Of a stretch of DNA of 64,000 bases, positions 9,532 to 19,135 are shown in pieces (position 1 is the stretch's first letter; every line of letters begins with the position of its first letter). The stretch lies in assembly GCA_963815495.1 (NCBI GenBank), contig CAWFGW010000001.1:1-64000 (forward strand). Reading direction: 5' to 3'. This stretch comes from CAWFGW01 sp963815495. GTDB taxonomy: Bacteria; Bacteroidota; Bacteroidia; Cytophagales; JAAEPT01. The translations under genes and the position numbers were made by a program. Below the pieces are notes generated by a model that was not told where the DNA came from, did no database searches, and saw nothing but the letters and a program-made list of their open reading frames with translations.

Positions 9532-11058
9532 TTAATGTTTAAAGTGTCGAACCCCTGTGGTGACCATAGTCATTCCATGGTTATCACAGTAATCGATAGA
9601 TTCTTGGTCTCTAACAGAGCCGCCTGGCTGAATGACCGCTTTAACCCCTTCATTGTCTGCTAATTCTACGCAATCAGGAAAAGGAAAGAAAGCATCTGAA
9701 GCCATAACAGCCCCTTTCAAGTCAAATCCAAAACTTTTTGCTTTTTCAACGGCTTGACGTAGGGCATCTACACGCGATGTTTGTCCTGTTCCACTCGCAA
9801 AAAGTTGATTATCGTTCGAGAAAATAATCGTGTTTGACTTGGTGTGTTTACAGATTTTGTTTGCAAACAGCAACGCCTTTATTTGAGATTCAGTAGGAGC
9901 TATTTTTGTCACTACTTTTAAATCAGCTGCTGTTTCAATTGTTAAATCTTTATCTTGTTCAATCACCCCGTTCAAAAGTGTTTTAACTTGTTTTTTAGGT
10001 AATTCTACTTCTTTTCGAAGTAATAAAATTCTGTTTTTCTTTTGTTTTAATACTGCTAAAGCATCTTCATCAAAGGCAGGAGCAATTAGAACCTCAAAGA
10101 AAAGGTCATGCATTTTTTCTGCAGTGGCTTTATCAATTTTTTCAGTCGAAGCGATTACTCCACCAAACGCAGAGGTAGGGTCACATGCCAATGCCTTTTC
10201 ATAGGCTTCAACACTTGTTGTTGCTGTTGCCACCCCACAGGCATTGTTATGCTTTAAAATAGCTATAGAAGTTGTGCCTTTAAATTCATCAATCAGGTTA
10301 ACAGCAGCATCAACATCTACTAAATTATTGTATGAAAGTTCTTTTCCATGTAACTGGTCAAACAAATCATCTATTTTACCATAGAAAGTGCCATGCTGAT
10401 GGGGGTTTTCACCGTATCTTAATGACTTAGATTCTTGTATGCTGAGCTTTAATCCTTTTACATCGGTTGAACCTGCAAAGTGAGTAAAAATAGCAGCGTC
10501 ATAATGCGATGAAACATTAAAGGCTTGAGCTGCAAACCATTTTCTTTGATCTAAAGTAGTTTCACCACCACTTGTTTTTAAAACATCTAATAAGGGTTGA
10601 TATTCATTTTTTGACGGTACAATCACAACGTCATTAAAGTTTTTTGCAGCACCACGGATTAGTGCTATACCACCAATATCAATTTTTTCAATAATCGCAT
10701 CTTCATCAGCGCCAGAAGCAACGGTTTCTTCAAAGGGATACAAGTCGACAATCACTAAATCAATGTTTGGAATGTCGTACTCTTTGATTTGTGCTTGATC
10801 AGAAGTATTGTCCCTTCTGTTTAAGATTCCGCCAAATACCTTCGGGTGTAGAGTTTTTACTCTTCCACCTAAAATGGATGGATAACCAGTAAGGTCTTCA
10901 ACGGCTTTAACTTTGATTCCTAGTCCCTCAATAAAACTTTGAGTTCCTCCAGTTGAAAAAATAGTCACACCTTGTTGATCTAACTCTTTTACAATGACAT
11001 CTAAATTGTCTTTGTGAAATACCGATATTAAGGCAGATTTGATTTTTTTTGGCTGCAT
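9532..11058 (-). CDS. purH: Bifunctional AICAR transformylase / IMP cyclohydrolase PurH
   Basis: PurH performs the last two steps of IMP synthesis: formyl transfer to AICAR, then ring closure. The N-terminal MGS-like cyclohydrolase domain starts IKSALISVFHKDNLD and contains STGGTQSFIE and GGRVKTLHPKVFGGIL. The transformylase domain has SLRYGENPHQ, the catalytic KHNNACGVA segment and the C-terminal PGGSVRDQESIDYCD. I place the start at the ATG at 11058 (MQPKKIKS, 508 residues). The in-frame TTG at 11085 is part of the -7 promoter element and cannot be the start. Upstream of mreB, it may supply the promoter for the cell-shape operon. Confidence 0.96.
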   Translation of the reverse strand: MQPKKIKSALISVFHKDNLDVIVKELDQQGVTIFSTGGTQSFIEGLGIKVKAVEDLTGYPSILGGRVKTLHPKVFGGILNRRDNTSDQAQIKEYDIPNIDLVIVDLYPFEETVASGADEDAIIEKIDIGGIALIRGAAKNFNDVVIVPSKNEYQPLLDVLKTSGGETTLDQRKWFAAQAFNVSSHYDAAIFTHFAGSTDVKGLKLSIQESKSLRYGENPHQHGTFYGKIDDLFDQLHGKELSYNNLVDVDAAVNLIDEFKGTTSIAILKHNNACGVATATTSVEAYEKALACDPTSAFGGVIASTEKIDKATAEKMHDLFFEVLIAPAFDEDALAVLKQKKNRILLLRKEVELPKKQVKTLLNGVIEQDKDLTIETAADLKVVTKIAPTESQIKALLFANKICKHTKSNTIIFSNDNQLFASGTGQTSRVDALRQAVEKAKSFGFDLKGAVMASDAFFPFPDCVELADNEGVKAVIQPGGSVRDQESIDYCDNHGMTMVTTGVRHFKH

Positions 11059-11082
11059 GACAGGTGTTTTTTTATAAGGCGA

Positions 11083-11113
11083 CAAAGGTAGTTTTTTACC
11101 TCATGTGATGCAA
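11083..11113 (-). promoter_or_regulatory. Promoter of purH (-33 TTG / -7 TAnnTTTG)
   Basis: On the minus strand TTG (11113-11111) is followed after 20 bases by TACCTTTG (11090-11083). This fits the Bacteroidota consensus in both elements and spacing. Transcription would start about 15-20 bases before the ATG at 11058. Its position excludes the upstream TTG start for purH. Confidence 0.7.
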
Positions 11114-11140
11114 CTTTAAACATGTTGCTTTTTATGTGAT

Positions 11141-11713
11141 CTATTTTGATGAATGTAAAATTTTATCAATCACTATCGGGAAGTGTTGGTATTCTAATGC
11201 ATGAATTTTTTCAGCAACCGTGGCAGGGGTCTCGTTTGAGTTTAGTGGTACTTGGGTTTGAAAAATAATCGCTCCATCATCGTATTTTTCGTTCACATAA
11301 TGTATCGTAATACCTGAGGTTGTTTCTTTGTTCGCAACAACAGCTTCATGCACATAGTTACCATACATTCCCTTTCCACCATATTTGGGGAGTAAGGCCG
11401 GGTGAATATTAATAATTTTATTGGGGAAGTTAGTAACTAAATGAGGTGGTATCAACCATAAAAAACCAGCTAAAACCACAAGGTCAATTTCTTTTGTACG
11501 TAAGATTGTTGAAATTTCATCCGATTCGTAAAAATCGGTTCTGTTAAAGACATGTGTGTTGATGGCTAGTTTCTTACATCGCTCGAGTACGTAAGCATTA
11601 GGGTTGTTTGTAAGTACTAATTCAATCGTAACATCCGGATTAGAGGAAAAATAATTATAAATGTTTTCAACGTTACTTCCTGATCCTGATGCGAACAAAG
11701 CAATTTTTTTCAT
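11141..11713 (-). CDS. purN: Phosphoribosylglycinamide formyltransferase PurN
   Basis: PurN transfers a formyl group from 10-formyl-THF to GAR, the third step of purine synthesis. The phosphate-binding loop is FASGSGSN near residue 10. The catalytic Asn/His segment is NIHPALLPKYGGKG near 100, and the catalytic Asp lies in EKYDDGAIIFQ. The ATG at 11713 (MKKIALFASG, 190 residues) is the family start. A longer in-frame version would run into the end of the prenyltransferase gene. A -7 element lies directly before the ATG. purH is next downstream, so the two purine genes are adjacent. Confidence 0.95.
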   Translation of the reverse strand: MKKIALFASGSGSNVENIYNYFSSNPDVTIELVLTNNPNAYVLERCKKLAINTHVFNRTDFYESDEISTILRTKEIDLVVLAGFLWLIPPHLVTNFPNKIINIHPALLPKYGGKGMYGNYVHEAVVANKETTSGITIHYVNEKYDDGAIIFQTQVPLNSNETPATVAEKIHALEYQHFPIVIDKILHSSK

Positions 11714-11717
11714 GCTG

Positions 11718-11725
11718 CAAAAATA
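11718..11725 (-). promoter_or_regulatory. -7 promoter element abutting the purN start
   Basis: On the minus strand this is TATTTTTG, matching TAnnTTTG. Only four bases separate it from the purN ATG, so the message is predicted to be leaderless or nearly so. A TTTTTG lies about 24 bases upstream, slightly further than usual. Confidence 0.5.
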
Positions 11726-11741
11726 GATGAATCCATTTTGA

Positions 11742-12602
11742 TTACCGCACAAAAAGGATGGATAATACTCCAATGAACATCATCCATTTACAAAGCGTAC
11801 TCAGTTGATGGAATTGTTTTATTGTGTCTGCTTTAGGCAGAATAATGATGAATTTAAGAAGGATGGGAAGTAATAATAATAAAAACAGACTATAAACTAA
11901 TGGTGATTCTATATAGAGCGGTGTGATGATAATTAATAGTATAAATAAGAACAATAGTAATAAAATAAATGCTTTAGTTTTTCGAATACCGAATACTATG
12001 GGTAATGTTTTGCAACCGTAAACTTTATCTCCATTGAGATCCTCCATGTCCTTAATCACCTCTCGAATAAGCGTGATGTTAAATATTAGGGAACTATAAA
12101 AATAAAGAGGGATAGTGTTTTTGTTATAAGCCACAGCCATCACTAATACAGAGGTAGCTGAGAGAAATGCAATAGATAAATTACCCCATAAGGGCTTTTT
12201 TTTTAAATAGTTAGAATACCACCACAATAATAGAGAACTCAGGGTGAAGATGATGAATATTTTAATACTGACAGATATCCCTATGAGAAGCGCTATGATA
12301 CTCAAAAAACTATGAGCAATAATAGCTTGTTTTCGTGAAATAACCCTTTCAACAACTACGGACAGAGGTCGATTAATGACATCAATTTTAACATCATAAT
12401 AATCATTGATGATGTATCCAGCGGCAGTAATAAGTGTTGTACCTATACTTATTTTTAAAAAGGTGATGTCAAAAAAGAAGCTTTGAAATTGAAAATCATC
12501 AATAATTGAAAATTTCATAAAAACCTGACTTGCAAATATTATCAACAGATTTTGCAAGCGAATTAATTGTATGATTGACTGTATGGTTGCTTTTCGTATC
12601 AA
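11742..12602 (-). CDS. UbiA-family prenyltransferase
   Basis: This 286-residue integral membrane protein has about eight hydrophobic segments. Both Asp-rich prenyl-diphosphate/Mg binding motifs are present: NDYYDVKIDVINRP near residue 67 and DMEDLNGDKVYGCKTLP near 185. UbiA enzymes move a prenyl chain onto an aromatic or other acceptor. The NDxxDxxxD form with a following NRP is like the (geranyl)geranylglycerol-phosphate, menaquinone and chlorophyll branches, but the acceptor cannot be read from the sequence. Its stop lies 28 bp before the purN ATG, and it may be cotranscribed with purN. Confidence 0.88.
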   Translation of the reverse strand: MIRKATIQSIIQLIRLQNLLIIFASQVFMKFSIIDDFQFQSFFFDITFLKISIGTTLITAAGYIINDYYDVKIDVINRPLSVVVERVISRKQAIIAHSFLSIIALLIGISVSIKIFIIFTLSSLLLWWYSNYLKKKPLWGNLSIAFLSATSVLVMAVAYNKNTIPLYFYSSLIFNITLIREVIKDMEDLNGDKVYGCKTLPIVFGIRKTKAFILLLLFLFILLIIITPLYIESPLVYSLFLLLLLPILLKFIIILPKADTIKQFHQLSTLCKWMMFIGVLSILFVR

Positions 12603-12733
12603 TAATTAACTGTATATGTCAGTTATAATTCTAGTATTTTTTAAATGGTTATTTCACAATTGTTCAAAAAAAAATTGGAATCATTGTTTTAATCTTACAA
12701 ATTTGGCGTCATAACCAAAACTAAAATTATAAA

Positions 12734-13714
12734 ATGAGAAAGTTTATACTTCTTGTTGCTGTTGCGTGCGCATCGTCTGCAATGGCTCAATTAACAACCA
12801 GAGAAGCCGCTCCAAACAGCTATAAATTGGGCGCATATCCTCAAGCTGGGGATTTAAGTTTAATGTTTAGTGTTTTTAATATTACTAATTTTGATTCTGA
12901 CGATGATGCTGTTAGTGATTTTGCAAGTGTTAATAGCTTGGGAAGAGGTGATTTAATCACTGGTAAATACTACTGGACAGATCAGATTGCTTTCAGAGTA
13001 GGTATTAAATTACAAAGAGAAGTTTCTGATAAATATTCTTTTGACACAGATACTTCAAGCGAATTGTTTACTCAAGACCCAGATAACATTGGTCCATTGA
13101 ATGGAGCAACAATAACAGAAGAATACTCAACAAAAAGTGTTGTTAGAGACTGGGCTATCAAGTTAGGTATTGAAAAGCATTTCAATTCATCAAATTTCTT
13201 TGATGTGTATGCAGGTACTGATTTATATCTTGGATTAGGTAAAGAAAAATTTGAGTTAAATGAAACTACTGCAAATGGAACAGTGGGTACAGGAACTACT
13301 CCAGATGGTTTTTCTACTGTTGAGAATTTAACTTCATCTCGAAGCTTCACGAAAGTTGGTTTACTTCCTTTTATTGGTGTTCAAATGTTTGTGTTGGATT
13401 TACCAGTTTCTATTGGTGTTGAGTATGGATGGGATGCATTATGGAAATTTGGTGGTTTATGGAAAAATGAAATTGAAATTACGCAAGAAGGTTTTGATGC
13501 AACAAGTGGTGATCCAATTGAAGAAAGTGTTTCTGGAACTTATTATTCTGACGGTCTAACACCTCCTACAGGTGCAAGAGATATTTCTGGGACACCAGGT
13601 CAAAATGGAAGCGCTGGTTCAAGTTCATTGAACACTAACCAAAACGTGAAAATTTTGTTAAATATCTACTTTGGTAGAGGTGGTTCTTCATCAAGTGATG
13701 TTGTTATCGAGTAA
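12734..13714 (+). CDS. Secreted outer-membrane beta-barrel protein
   Basis: This 326-residue protein has a signal peptide (MRKFILLVAVACASSAMAQ). Alternating-pattern strands with aromatic residues follow, such as ITGKYYWTDQIAFRVGIKL, FFDVYAGTDLYLGLG and LLPFIGVQMFVLDLPVSIG. It ends in a strand (VKILLNIYFGRGG) and a Ser-rich tail. The pattern fits a porin-like or OmpA-like barrel of the kind common in this phylum. No specific function is visible. A lipoprotein gene follows 51 bp downstream and is probably cotranscribed. Confidence 0.75.
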   Translation: MRKFILLVAVACASSAMAQLTTREAAPNSYKLGAYPQAGDLSLMFSVFNITNFDSDDDAVSDFASVNSLGRGDLITGKYYWTDQIAFRVGIKLQREVSDKYSFDTDTSSELFTQDPDNIGPLNGATITEEYSTKSVVRDWAIKLGIEKHFNSSNFFDVYAGTDLYLGLGKEKFELNETTANGTVGTGTTPDGFSTVENLTSSRSFTKVGLLPFIGVQMFVLDLPVSIGVEYGWDALWKFGGLWKNEIEITQEGFDATSGDPIEESVSGTYYSDGLTPPTGARDISGTPGQNGSAGSSSLNTNQNVKILLNIYFGRGGSSSSDVVIE

Positions 13715-13765
13715 TCATCTCATAACGAATAATTAATTGATTTGGAAACTAAAAAATTGAACGCC

Positions 13766-14191
13766 ATGAAACTTAACAGAATAGCATTTTCATTCGTAGT
13801 GGCGACATTACTTATCTTTTCATCATCATGTACTCGTCAATTCAAGAGTACTCCAGTGGCTCCAGTAAACGTTCAGGTGAACGTGACTATGGCCGACTTG
13901 GAATATGTAGGTGAAGTTGTAGGTACGTCAACACAGTCTTATTTATTTGGAGTTTTACCAATAGGTGGTAGAAGATTTCATACGGGAGTTTTGTCTCAAC
14001 AGTCAGGCTTTTTATCAATACCTGCTAATAGAGGTACTGCAAATGCATTGTATGATGCATTACAATCATTACCTGATGCAGACTTTGTTTTACCGGTATC
14101 TGTAGAACAAACGACTAACGTAATGTTCTTAGGGAATGTAACAACCTATACAGTTAGAGCTAAAGCTTATCGAATTAGAACTACCTTATAA
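13766..14191 (+). CDS. Small lipoprotein
   Basis: The ATG at 13766 gives 141 residues with a lipoprotein signal: a hydrophobic segment (FSFVVATLLIF) then SSSC. An in-frame TTG 24 bp upstream is a poorer start. The mature domain carries MADLEYVGEVVG and YLFGVLPIGGRRFHTG, which resembles short uncharacterised Bacteroidota lipoproteins that I know only as a DUF-type family. It is followed by a strong terminator and probably forms a two-gene unit with the barrel protein. Confidence 0.75.
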   Translation: MKLNRIAFSFVVATLLIFSSSCTRQFKSTPVAPVNVQVNVTMADLEYVGEVVGTSTQSYLFGVLPIGGRRFHTGVLSQQSGFLSIPANRGTANALYDALQSLPDADFVLPVSVEQTTNVMFLGNVTTYTVRAKAYRIRTTL

Positions 14192-14230
14192 AATATCAAC
14201 AAAGGTAAGTTTTAACATTATACTTCATTA

Positions 14231-14263
14231 AAAGCCTGCTAGTTTAACTAGCAGGCTTTTTTG
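14231..14263 (+). terminator. Rho-independent terminator
   Basis: A perfect GC-rich stem (GCCTGCTAGT pairing with ACTAGCAGGC) is followed by a T-rich run (TTTTTTGTTTTT). It closes the barrel/lipoprotein unit. Confidence 0.9.
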
Positions 14264-14373
14264 TTTTTAAAGCGATACGTGTTAATATTTTTTATTTTTA
14301 ATTGTTTTAATATGCCACATCTTTTTCTTAATTTGCTAGTCTGTGAAAATGGGAAAAAACTAATTTAAAAACC

Positions 14374-17300
14374 ATGAAAAAACTATTTACAACCTTTAAA
14401 ACACTTTTACTTGGAGGCTTATTGTTTTCAAGTACATTGGTGGAGGCACAAACCATAGCTGGAGCTACTGGTTCGTATCCACTCAATACTGACAGGACGT
14501 ATGCTAATGGCATTGCTCCAACTGCAGCGGATAAATACAAAAACGCAATCTCTTCTTACAATTCTTGGAAGCAGACTTACACAGCAACGGACTGTAATGG
14601 TACCGCACGTGTGATTTTTGATTTCTACCCAGGTGGGTTAGGAGCGACTGACCGTTCTGAAACGGTATCTGAAGGTATCGCTTACGGTATGTTGTTATCT
14701 GCATATGCTGGAGACCGTTCTTTATTTGATGGTCTATGGTCATTTTATAAGAATCACCGAAATGAAAATGGGGTGATGAACTGGAAAATTCGTTTTTGTA
14801 ATCAGGTAACTGGTGCTAATGGAGCTTCTGATGCTGAATTAGATGCAGCTATGGCTTTAGTTGTAGCTTCTTACCAATGGCAAAGCGATGGTTATTTGAA
14901 CGATGCTAAAACAATGATGCGTATCATTCGTGAGAAAGAGTTCGAAGGATCGATTTTGAAGCCAGGTGATAAATTTGGTGGATCTAATTTAACTAACCCT
15001 TCTTATTTCTCACCTGCTTATTACGAAGTATTTAAGCAATATGATGGGAATTCTTCATTCTGGAATGCCGCTATTGCAAAAGGATATGAAATTATCGACA
15101 AAGCAGATAAGAATGACTTAGGTTTAGTACCTGACTGGACGGATGGAAACGGTAACACGACTAGTGCTGCAAGTCAATACAAAGATGGTGGTCAACACTT
15201 CTTTTTTGATGCAGTAAGAACACCTTTCCGTTCTGCGGTTGATTACTTGTGGCATGGAAGAGCTGAAGGAAAAGCTTATTGTGAGAAATTGATTAATTGG
15301 TCTAACTCTGCACATGGTGGAGGTACGGAGCAATTACAGTCTAACTATAGAATTAATGGAAACTCACTGGGTGGTGGTCACTCTAACACTTTTGTGGCTT
15401 GTTTTGGTGTGGCAGCGATGGCTACTTCGAATCAATCCTATTTAAATAGAGCATATGCTGATAATCAAAGTACCAACCCAACAACAGGTCAATACTTTAA
15501 TGCTACATTTAAAGCAATAGGAAACTTTGTGATGTCAGGTAATTTCTACCTTCCTCCACTAGGTAACTGTGCTGGTCCAGACTTAGGTGCTGATAGATCT
15601 TTATGTTCTGGTTCATCTATTCAGTTAAATGCTGGAGTGACAGGTGCTACTTATGAGTGGAGAAAAGATGGTTCAAAAATCAATGGTGCCACTTCTCAGA
15701 CATATTCGGTGACATCTGCTGGAGATTATGAAGTAGTAACAAATCAAGCTGGCTGTGTGAGAAGAGATAAAGTAAATGTTGGGGGTGCAACGGTAACAGC
15801 TAATTTCTTAGCGCAATCTTCTGCAGGTGGTGTTACAATACAAAACACATCAACTGGTGGTATCTCTGATTATGCTTGGTCAGTAGATCAAGGAACTACA
15901 AATGTCACAACAAGCACAGACAAGACACCTTCATTTACTGGTTTAACAGCAGGTGTATATGATATTACCTTAACAGTTTCTAACACAGGTTTTTCTGGTT
16001 GTACTGGCACAAGTGCGGTAACTAAAAAAGTGAGTGTTGGTAATGGTGTAGGTATCGCTATGGATGACTTTAACGATGCTTATAATCAAGGAGTAAATGC
16101 GTATACCTATCCAGAGGGTAGATTTGAAGCTTTCCCTGTAACTTATTGTTCTAGACAAGCAGAATTAGATGGGGACGAACCTGTATGTCAAGATCACAGA
16201 TGTTCTTACATTGATTTGGTATGTTTAGGTGCTACTGCTGCAACTAATTGGGCTTCTTTAGAATTTGAGTTTTTACCTGCTGCTGGTGCTCCTTTTGACT
16301 TGTCAGACGGTGCTTTTGTTGCCATTAAAATGTCGGCTACAGAACCTGTTACAGTTGATGTTCGTTTAGGTCAAGGTGATTTTTCAGCTAGCCCAAGAAA
16401 AGCGGCAGTAACAACTACTGAAACAGTCTTTACCTTTGACTTTACAGAAGTTTTACTTGGTCAAGACGGAGCAGGAGATCCTGCATCAATTGATGTTTGG
16501 GATGCAGTTTCTAAGTTAACTTTAAGACCTTATGCGTCTAAAGTTGCTTACACTGGAACTATTTCAGTTGATTATATCATTGTAGGTGCAAAAGCGTTGT
16601 CTCCTCCTCAATTTGATATTAGAAAAGATGAGTTTGGATATGTAGACTATAGTAACTACTTACCAAAATATTATCCAAATGATCCACAATATGCTGATTG
16701 TACTCCTGCCACTGAAGGTCCAGCTTGTTATGGTACTGTACCAGATTGGGAAAGAGAAATAGTGGCGTGTGGCAATACGACTGTTGTGAAAGCCAACGCA
16801 TGTACAGCAAGTGAAATCAGATGGTATAAAGGTACTACTTTAGTAGCAACTGGTGACGAAGCTGAATTAGAGCCTGGTGATTATTCAATTGAATTAATCG
16901 GTGCTGGTGGAATCACTAAAGATGTTGTTAAAGTAATCGGAAGTGCACCTACAGCTGCTTTCTCGGTTGATAGAACCAACTACGATGCTACATTTATCAA
17001 TCAGTCTACAGGATTTAATACAAAAGTATGGAGCTATGGTGATCCTGCAAATGATATAGATGAATCTACAACTTGGGATATCGGTTACCATAGCTATTTA
17101 AACGCTGGAGATGGTACATACGAAGTTTCTTTAACAGTAACGGATACTATCTGTGGCGTTTCTGATACTGAAACAAAGCAATTAGTTGTAGCGTGTGATC
17201 AGTTAACAGGTGAGATTACTGTTACTGAATCAACTCTTGAAGGTTGTGAGGGTGATGTGGTAGAATTTGCTATCGAACCAGTTGAAAATGCGAATAGTTA

Positions 17301-17955
17301 TGGTTGGTTTGGACCGCAAGGAACAACATTAGAATTGGCTGAAGATTCTCTATCTGCTATGGTTACATTTGGTAGCATAGATGGTCCTTTATCGATTCAA
17401 GCATACAATGTGTGTGGCCAATCTGAGAAATCAATGGATCTTGACTTGGCAGGGACACCAGTTGGAACATTTACTTTAGATCCAAATACAAATGGTGGTT
17501 TCGTAATGATGGCGGCAGCTGATGCAATTGAAAATGATGGTGAAACTTATGCGTGGACTTTCGGTGACGGTAACTCAAGCACAGAGGCTTCTGTAGAGCA
17601 TACTTATGAAGCTTCTCTGAAAAACATTGCACAGACAGTTTGTTTAACAGTAACTAACCGATGTGGTGTTTCTGATGAAGAGTGTGATGAGTTTACACCG
17701 ACAGATCCAGTAGGATTCTTCACTTTGAACGAGCAAAATGTAAGCATGTTCCCAACAGCTACTACTAATTTATTAACAGTAGAGTTAACTGGAAAAGCAA
17801 ACGTTACCATCTCTGATGTGTTAGGAAACACAGTTGCTCAATCAGTTGTAACTGACAAAGGAACAATCAACGTTGCTGACTTAAGTGCTGGGATGTATAT
17901 CTTAAGCATCAAACAAGGAAGTGAAGTAGTAAACAAAAGATTCATTAAGGAGTAA
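14374..17955 (+). CDS. Secreted multidomain GH8 glycoside hydrolase with T9SS sorting domain
   Basis: The 1193-residue protein has a signal peptide (cleaved near LVEAQ). A family 8 glycoside hydrolase domain follows (about 30-395). It holds SEGIAYGMLLSAYAGD with the expected proton donor Glu100, and GASDAELDAAMALV with Asp153. GH8 enzymes cut beta-1,4-linked glucans, chitosan or xylan; the substrate cannot be told here. Ig/PKD-like modules follow (about 405-560), with a probable carbohydrate-binding region containing several cysteines (about 565-750). Further PKD-like repeats include FGDGNSS near 1070. The C-terminus (about 1120-1193) is a type A T9SS sorting domain: VSMFPTATTNLL, then VNKRFIKE. 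It is monocistronic, with a terminator on each side. Confidence 0.92.
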   Translation: MKKLFTTFKTLLLGGLLFSSTLVEAQTIAGATGSYPLNTDRTYANGIAPTAADKYKNAISSYNSWKQTYTATDCNGTARVIFDFYPGGLGATDRSETVSEGIAYGMLLSAYAGDRSLFDGLWSFYKNHRNENGVMNWKIRFCNQVTGANGASDAELDAAMALVVASYQWQSDGYLNDAKTMMRIIREKEFEGSILKPGDKFGGSNLTNPSYFSPAYYEVFKQYDGNSSFWNAAIAKGYEIIDKADKNDLGLVPDWTDGNGNTTSAASQYKDGGQHFFFDAVRTPFRSAVDYLWHGRAEGKAYCEKLINWSNSAHGGGTEQLQSNYRINGNSLGGGHSNTFVACFGVAAMATSNQSYLNRAYADNQSTNPTTGQYFNATFKAIGNFVMSGNFYLPPLGNCAGPDLGADRSLCSGSSIQLNAGVTGATYEWRKDGSKINGATSQTYSVTSAGDYEVVTNQAGCVRRDKVNVGGATVTANFLAQSSAGGVTIQNTSTGGISDYAWSVDQGTTNVTTSTDKTPSFTGLTAGVYDITLTVSNTGFSGCTGTSAVTKKVSVGNGVGIAMDDFNDAYNQGVNAYTYPEGRFEAFPVTYCSRQAELDGDEPVCQDHRCSYIDLVCLGATAATNWASLEFEFLPAAGAPFDLSDGAFVAIKMSATEPVTVDVRLGQGDFSASPRKAAVTTTETVFTFDFTEVLLGQDGAGDPASIDVWDAVSKLTLRPYASKVAYTGTISVDYIIVGAKALSPPQFDIRKDEFGYVDYSNYLPKYYPNDPQYADCTPATEGPACYGTVPDWEREIVACGNTTVVKANACTASEIRWYKGTTLVATGDEAELEPGDYSIELIGAGGITKDVVKVIGSAPTAAFSVDRTNYDATFINQSTGFNTKVWSYGDPANDIDESTTWDIGYHSYLNAGDGTYEVSLTVTDTICGVSDTETKQLVVACDQLTGEITVTESTLEGCEGDVVEFAIEPVENANSYGWFGPQGTTLELAEDSLSAMVTFGSIDGPLSIQAYNVCGQSEKSMDLDLAGTPVGTFTLDPNTNGGFVMMAAADAIENDGETYAWTFGDGNSSTEASVEHTYEASLKNIAQTVCLTVTNRCGVSDEECDEFTPTDPVGFFTLNEQNVSMFPTATTNLLTVELTGKANVTISDVLGNTVAQSVVTDKGTINVADLSAGMYILSIKQGSEVVNKRFIKE

Positions 17956-17981
17956 TTTCCTTTAGAACAATAACTTCAATT

Positions 17982-18020
17982 AAACCCCTTTCCGATTTTC
18001 GGAAGGGGGTTTTTGTTTTT
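17982..18020 (+). terminator. Rho-independent terminator of the GH8 gene
   Basis: The stem ACCCCTTTCCGA pairs with a downstream GGAAGGGGGT and is followed by TTTTTGTTTTTTG. It lies 30 bp after the stop codon. Confidence 0.9.
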
Positions 18021-18291
18021 TGTCTATTTGGGAAATGTTAACCTTATGAGAAAACCTAGAGGTAAGAATGGTTCTCTTTACAATGCTATTAAATGGTTGT
18101 CTTATGAAAGCCTGAAAAAACCAGGTTGTCATTTAGGTTAGTGGAAAGAAACTGTCTGTATTGTGATAACATTAATTACGTGATATATTCCATCAGCTCA
18201 GAGATACTTTTGAGGAATCTATAAATATAACCAGTATCGGTTTATCGGCATGACTAGGTTAGATACAGTAAGTACATATTTCTTCTCCTTT
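18021..18291. other. Non-coding stretch upstream of a transposase remnant
   Basis: No open frame of useful length and no promoter-like element was recognised. The sequence probably includes unrecognisable 5' parts of the decayed transposase that follows, because the next 100 bp match its C-terminus. Confidence 0.4.
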
Positions 18292-18402
18292 CATAATATC
18301 CCAGTAGAAGCTGGTTTAATATTAGAGTCCGAGTATTGAAAATATAGCAGAGCTATCAATTATGCAGGAGGAAAAGGGTTGTTAGAAATTGACTATATTT
18401 AG
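18292..18402 (+). pseudogene. Decayed C-terminus of a REP-associated tyrosine transposase (RAYT)
   Basis: Read in one frame this encodes HNIPVEAG, an internal TGA, then YSRAINYAGGKGLLEIDYI and a stop. That matches the RAYT C-terminus at 48.7 kb (HNNPVESG, then YSSAIDYAGGKGMLDVY). The match is by eye on translated sequence. The upstream catalytic part is missing or unrecognisable, so this is a dead relic. A REP-like hairpin of the same family follows at 18417. Confidence 0.75.
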
Positions 18403-18416
18403 AACCAAAATAGTTA

Positions 18417-18444
18417 GTCACGAGCTACAAGCTCGCACTAGCGG
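18417..18444. repeat. REP-like hairpin, same family as those in the RHS locus
   Basis: GTCACGAGCTACAAGCTCG followed by CACTAGCGG matches half of the REP-like units at 47821 and 49706. GAGCTACAAGCTC can fold into a short hairpin. It lies just after a RAYT remnant, the arrangement expected of a RAYT/REP pair. The remaining bases to 18658 contain a second imperfect hairpin (TTACCACGCC, then GGCTGGTAATGA) and no gene. Confidence 0.7.
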
Positions 18445-18658
18445 AGGGATGTGTGTAGTCTTTAGGTAGAGGTAACGATAATAAGATTACCACGCCTCAT
18501 GCTTCGGCTGGTAATGACGAATTATGATTATTTCCGTGCCTATTGGTCTTGTGACTAAACAGACATCTCATTAAAAATTATATTAAGAAATACATCTTCA
18601 AATTTTTAGTGCCATAAATCCCCTCATATTTTTTAAATTGAGTTGTTAACCCAATTGT

Positions 18659-19135
18659 ATGGCCTTAGAGATAGAAAGAAAATTTTTAGTCAAAAAAGCA
18701 TTGTTGCCCTCAGCAACGGAAAAAATCAAAATGGTGCAAGGTTACATTCCTTCAGAAATGGGTACAGTGGTTCGCCTACGCACTGAAAACGAGGTAGCGA
18801 AACTAACGATTAAAGCAAAAAAATCCGACTTGGTTCGTTACGAATATGAATACGACATCCCCGTAGAAGATGCACTGGAAATGCTGGAGAAATTATGCGA
18901 AAAGCCGTTAGTGGAAAAGACGAGACACCTGATTCCTTTTGGCAACCATACCTGGGAAGTAGACTACTTTGAAGGTGATAACAAAGGACTAATAGTCGCA
19001 GAAATAGAACTCTCTGATGAAAATGAAAGTTTTAATAAACCAGAATGGGTCGACAGAGAAGTGACCGATAAAAAAGAATACCGAAACAATTACTTAGCAA
19101 CACACCCATACAAAACCTGGAAAAGTGACTACTAA
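18659..19135 (+). CDS. CYTH-domain triphosphate tunnel protein
   Basis: This 158-residue protein begins MALEIERKFLVKK and carries the ExExK signature (E4, E6, K8) of the CYTH/TTM family. Further alternating charged strands (VVRLRTENEVAKLTIKAK, RYEYEYDIP, WEVDYFEG) form the eight-stranded tunnel. Bacterial relatives hydrolyse inorganic triphosphate or make cyclic AMP. The short single-domain form is usually taken as a triphosphatase, but the substrate is inferred. The thiD start lies within its last codons. Confidence 0.9.
   Translation: MALEIERKFLVKKALLPSATEKIKMVQGYIPSEMGTVVRLRTENEVAKLTIKAKKSDLVRYEYEYDIPVEDALEMLEKLCEKPLVEKTRHLIPFGNHTWEVDYFEGDNKGLIVAEIELSDENESFNKPEWVDREVTDKKEYRNNYLATHPYKTWKSDY

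Noticed and set aside
11059..11085. TTG start giving PurH nine extra N-terminal residues
   Set aside because: That TTG is part of the TACCTTTG promoter element, and the family starts at the downstream ATG.
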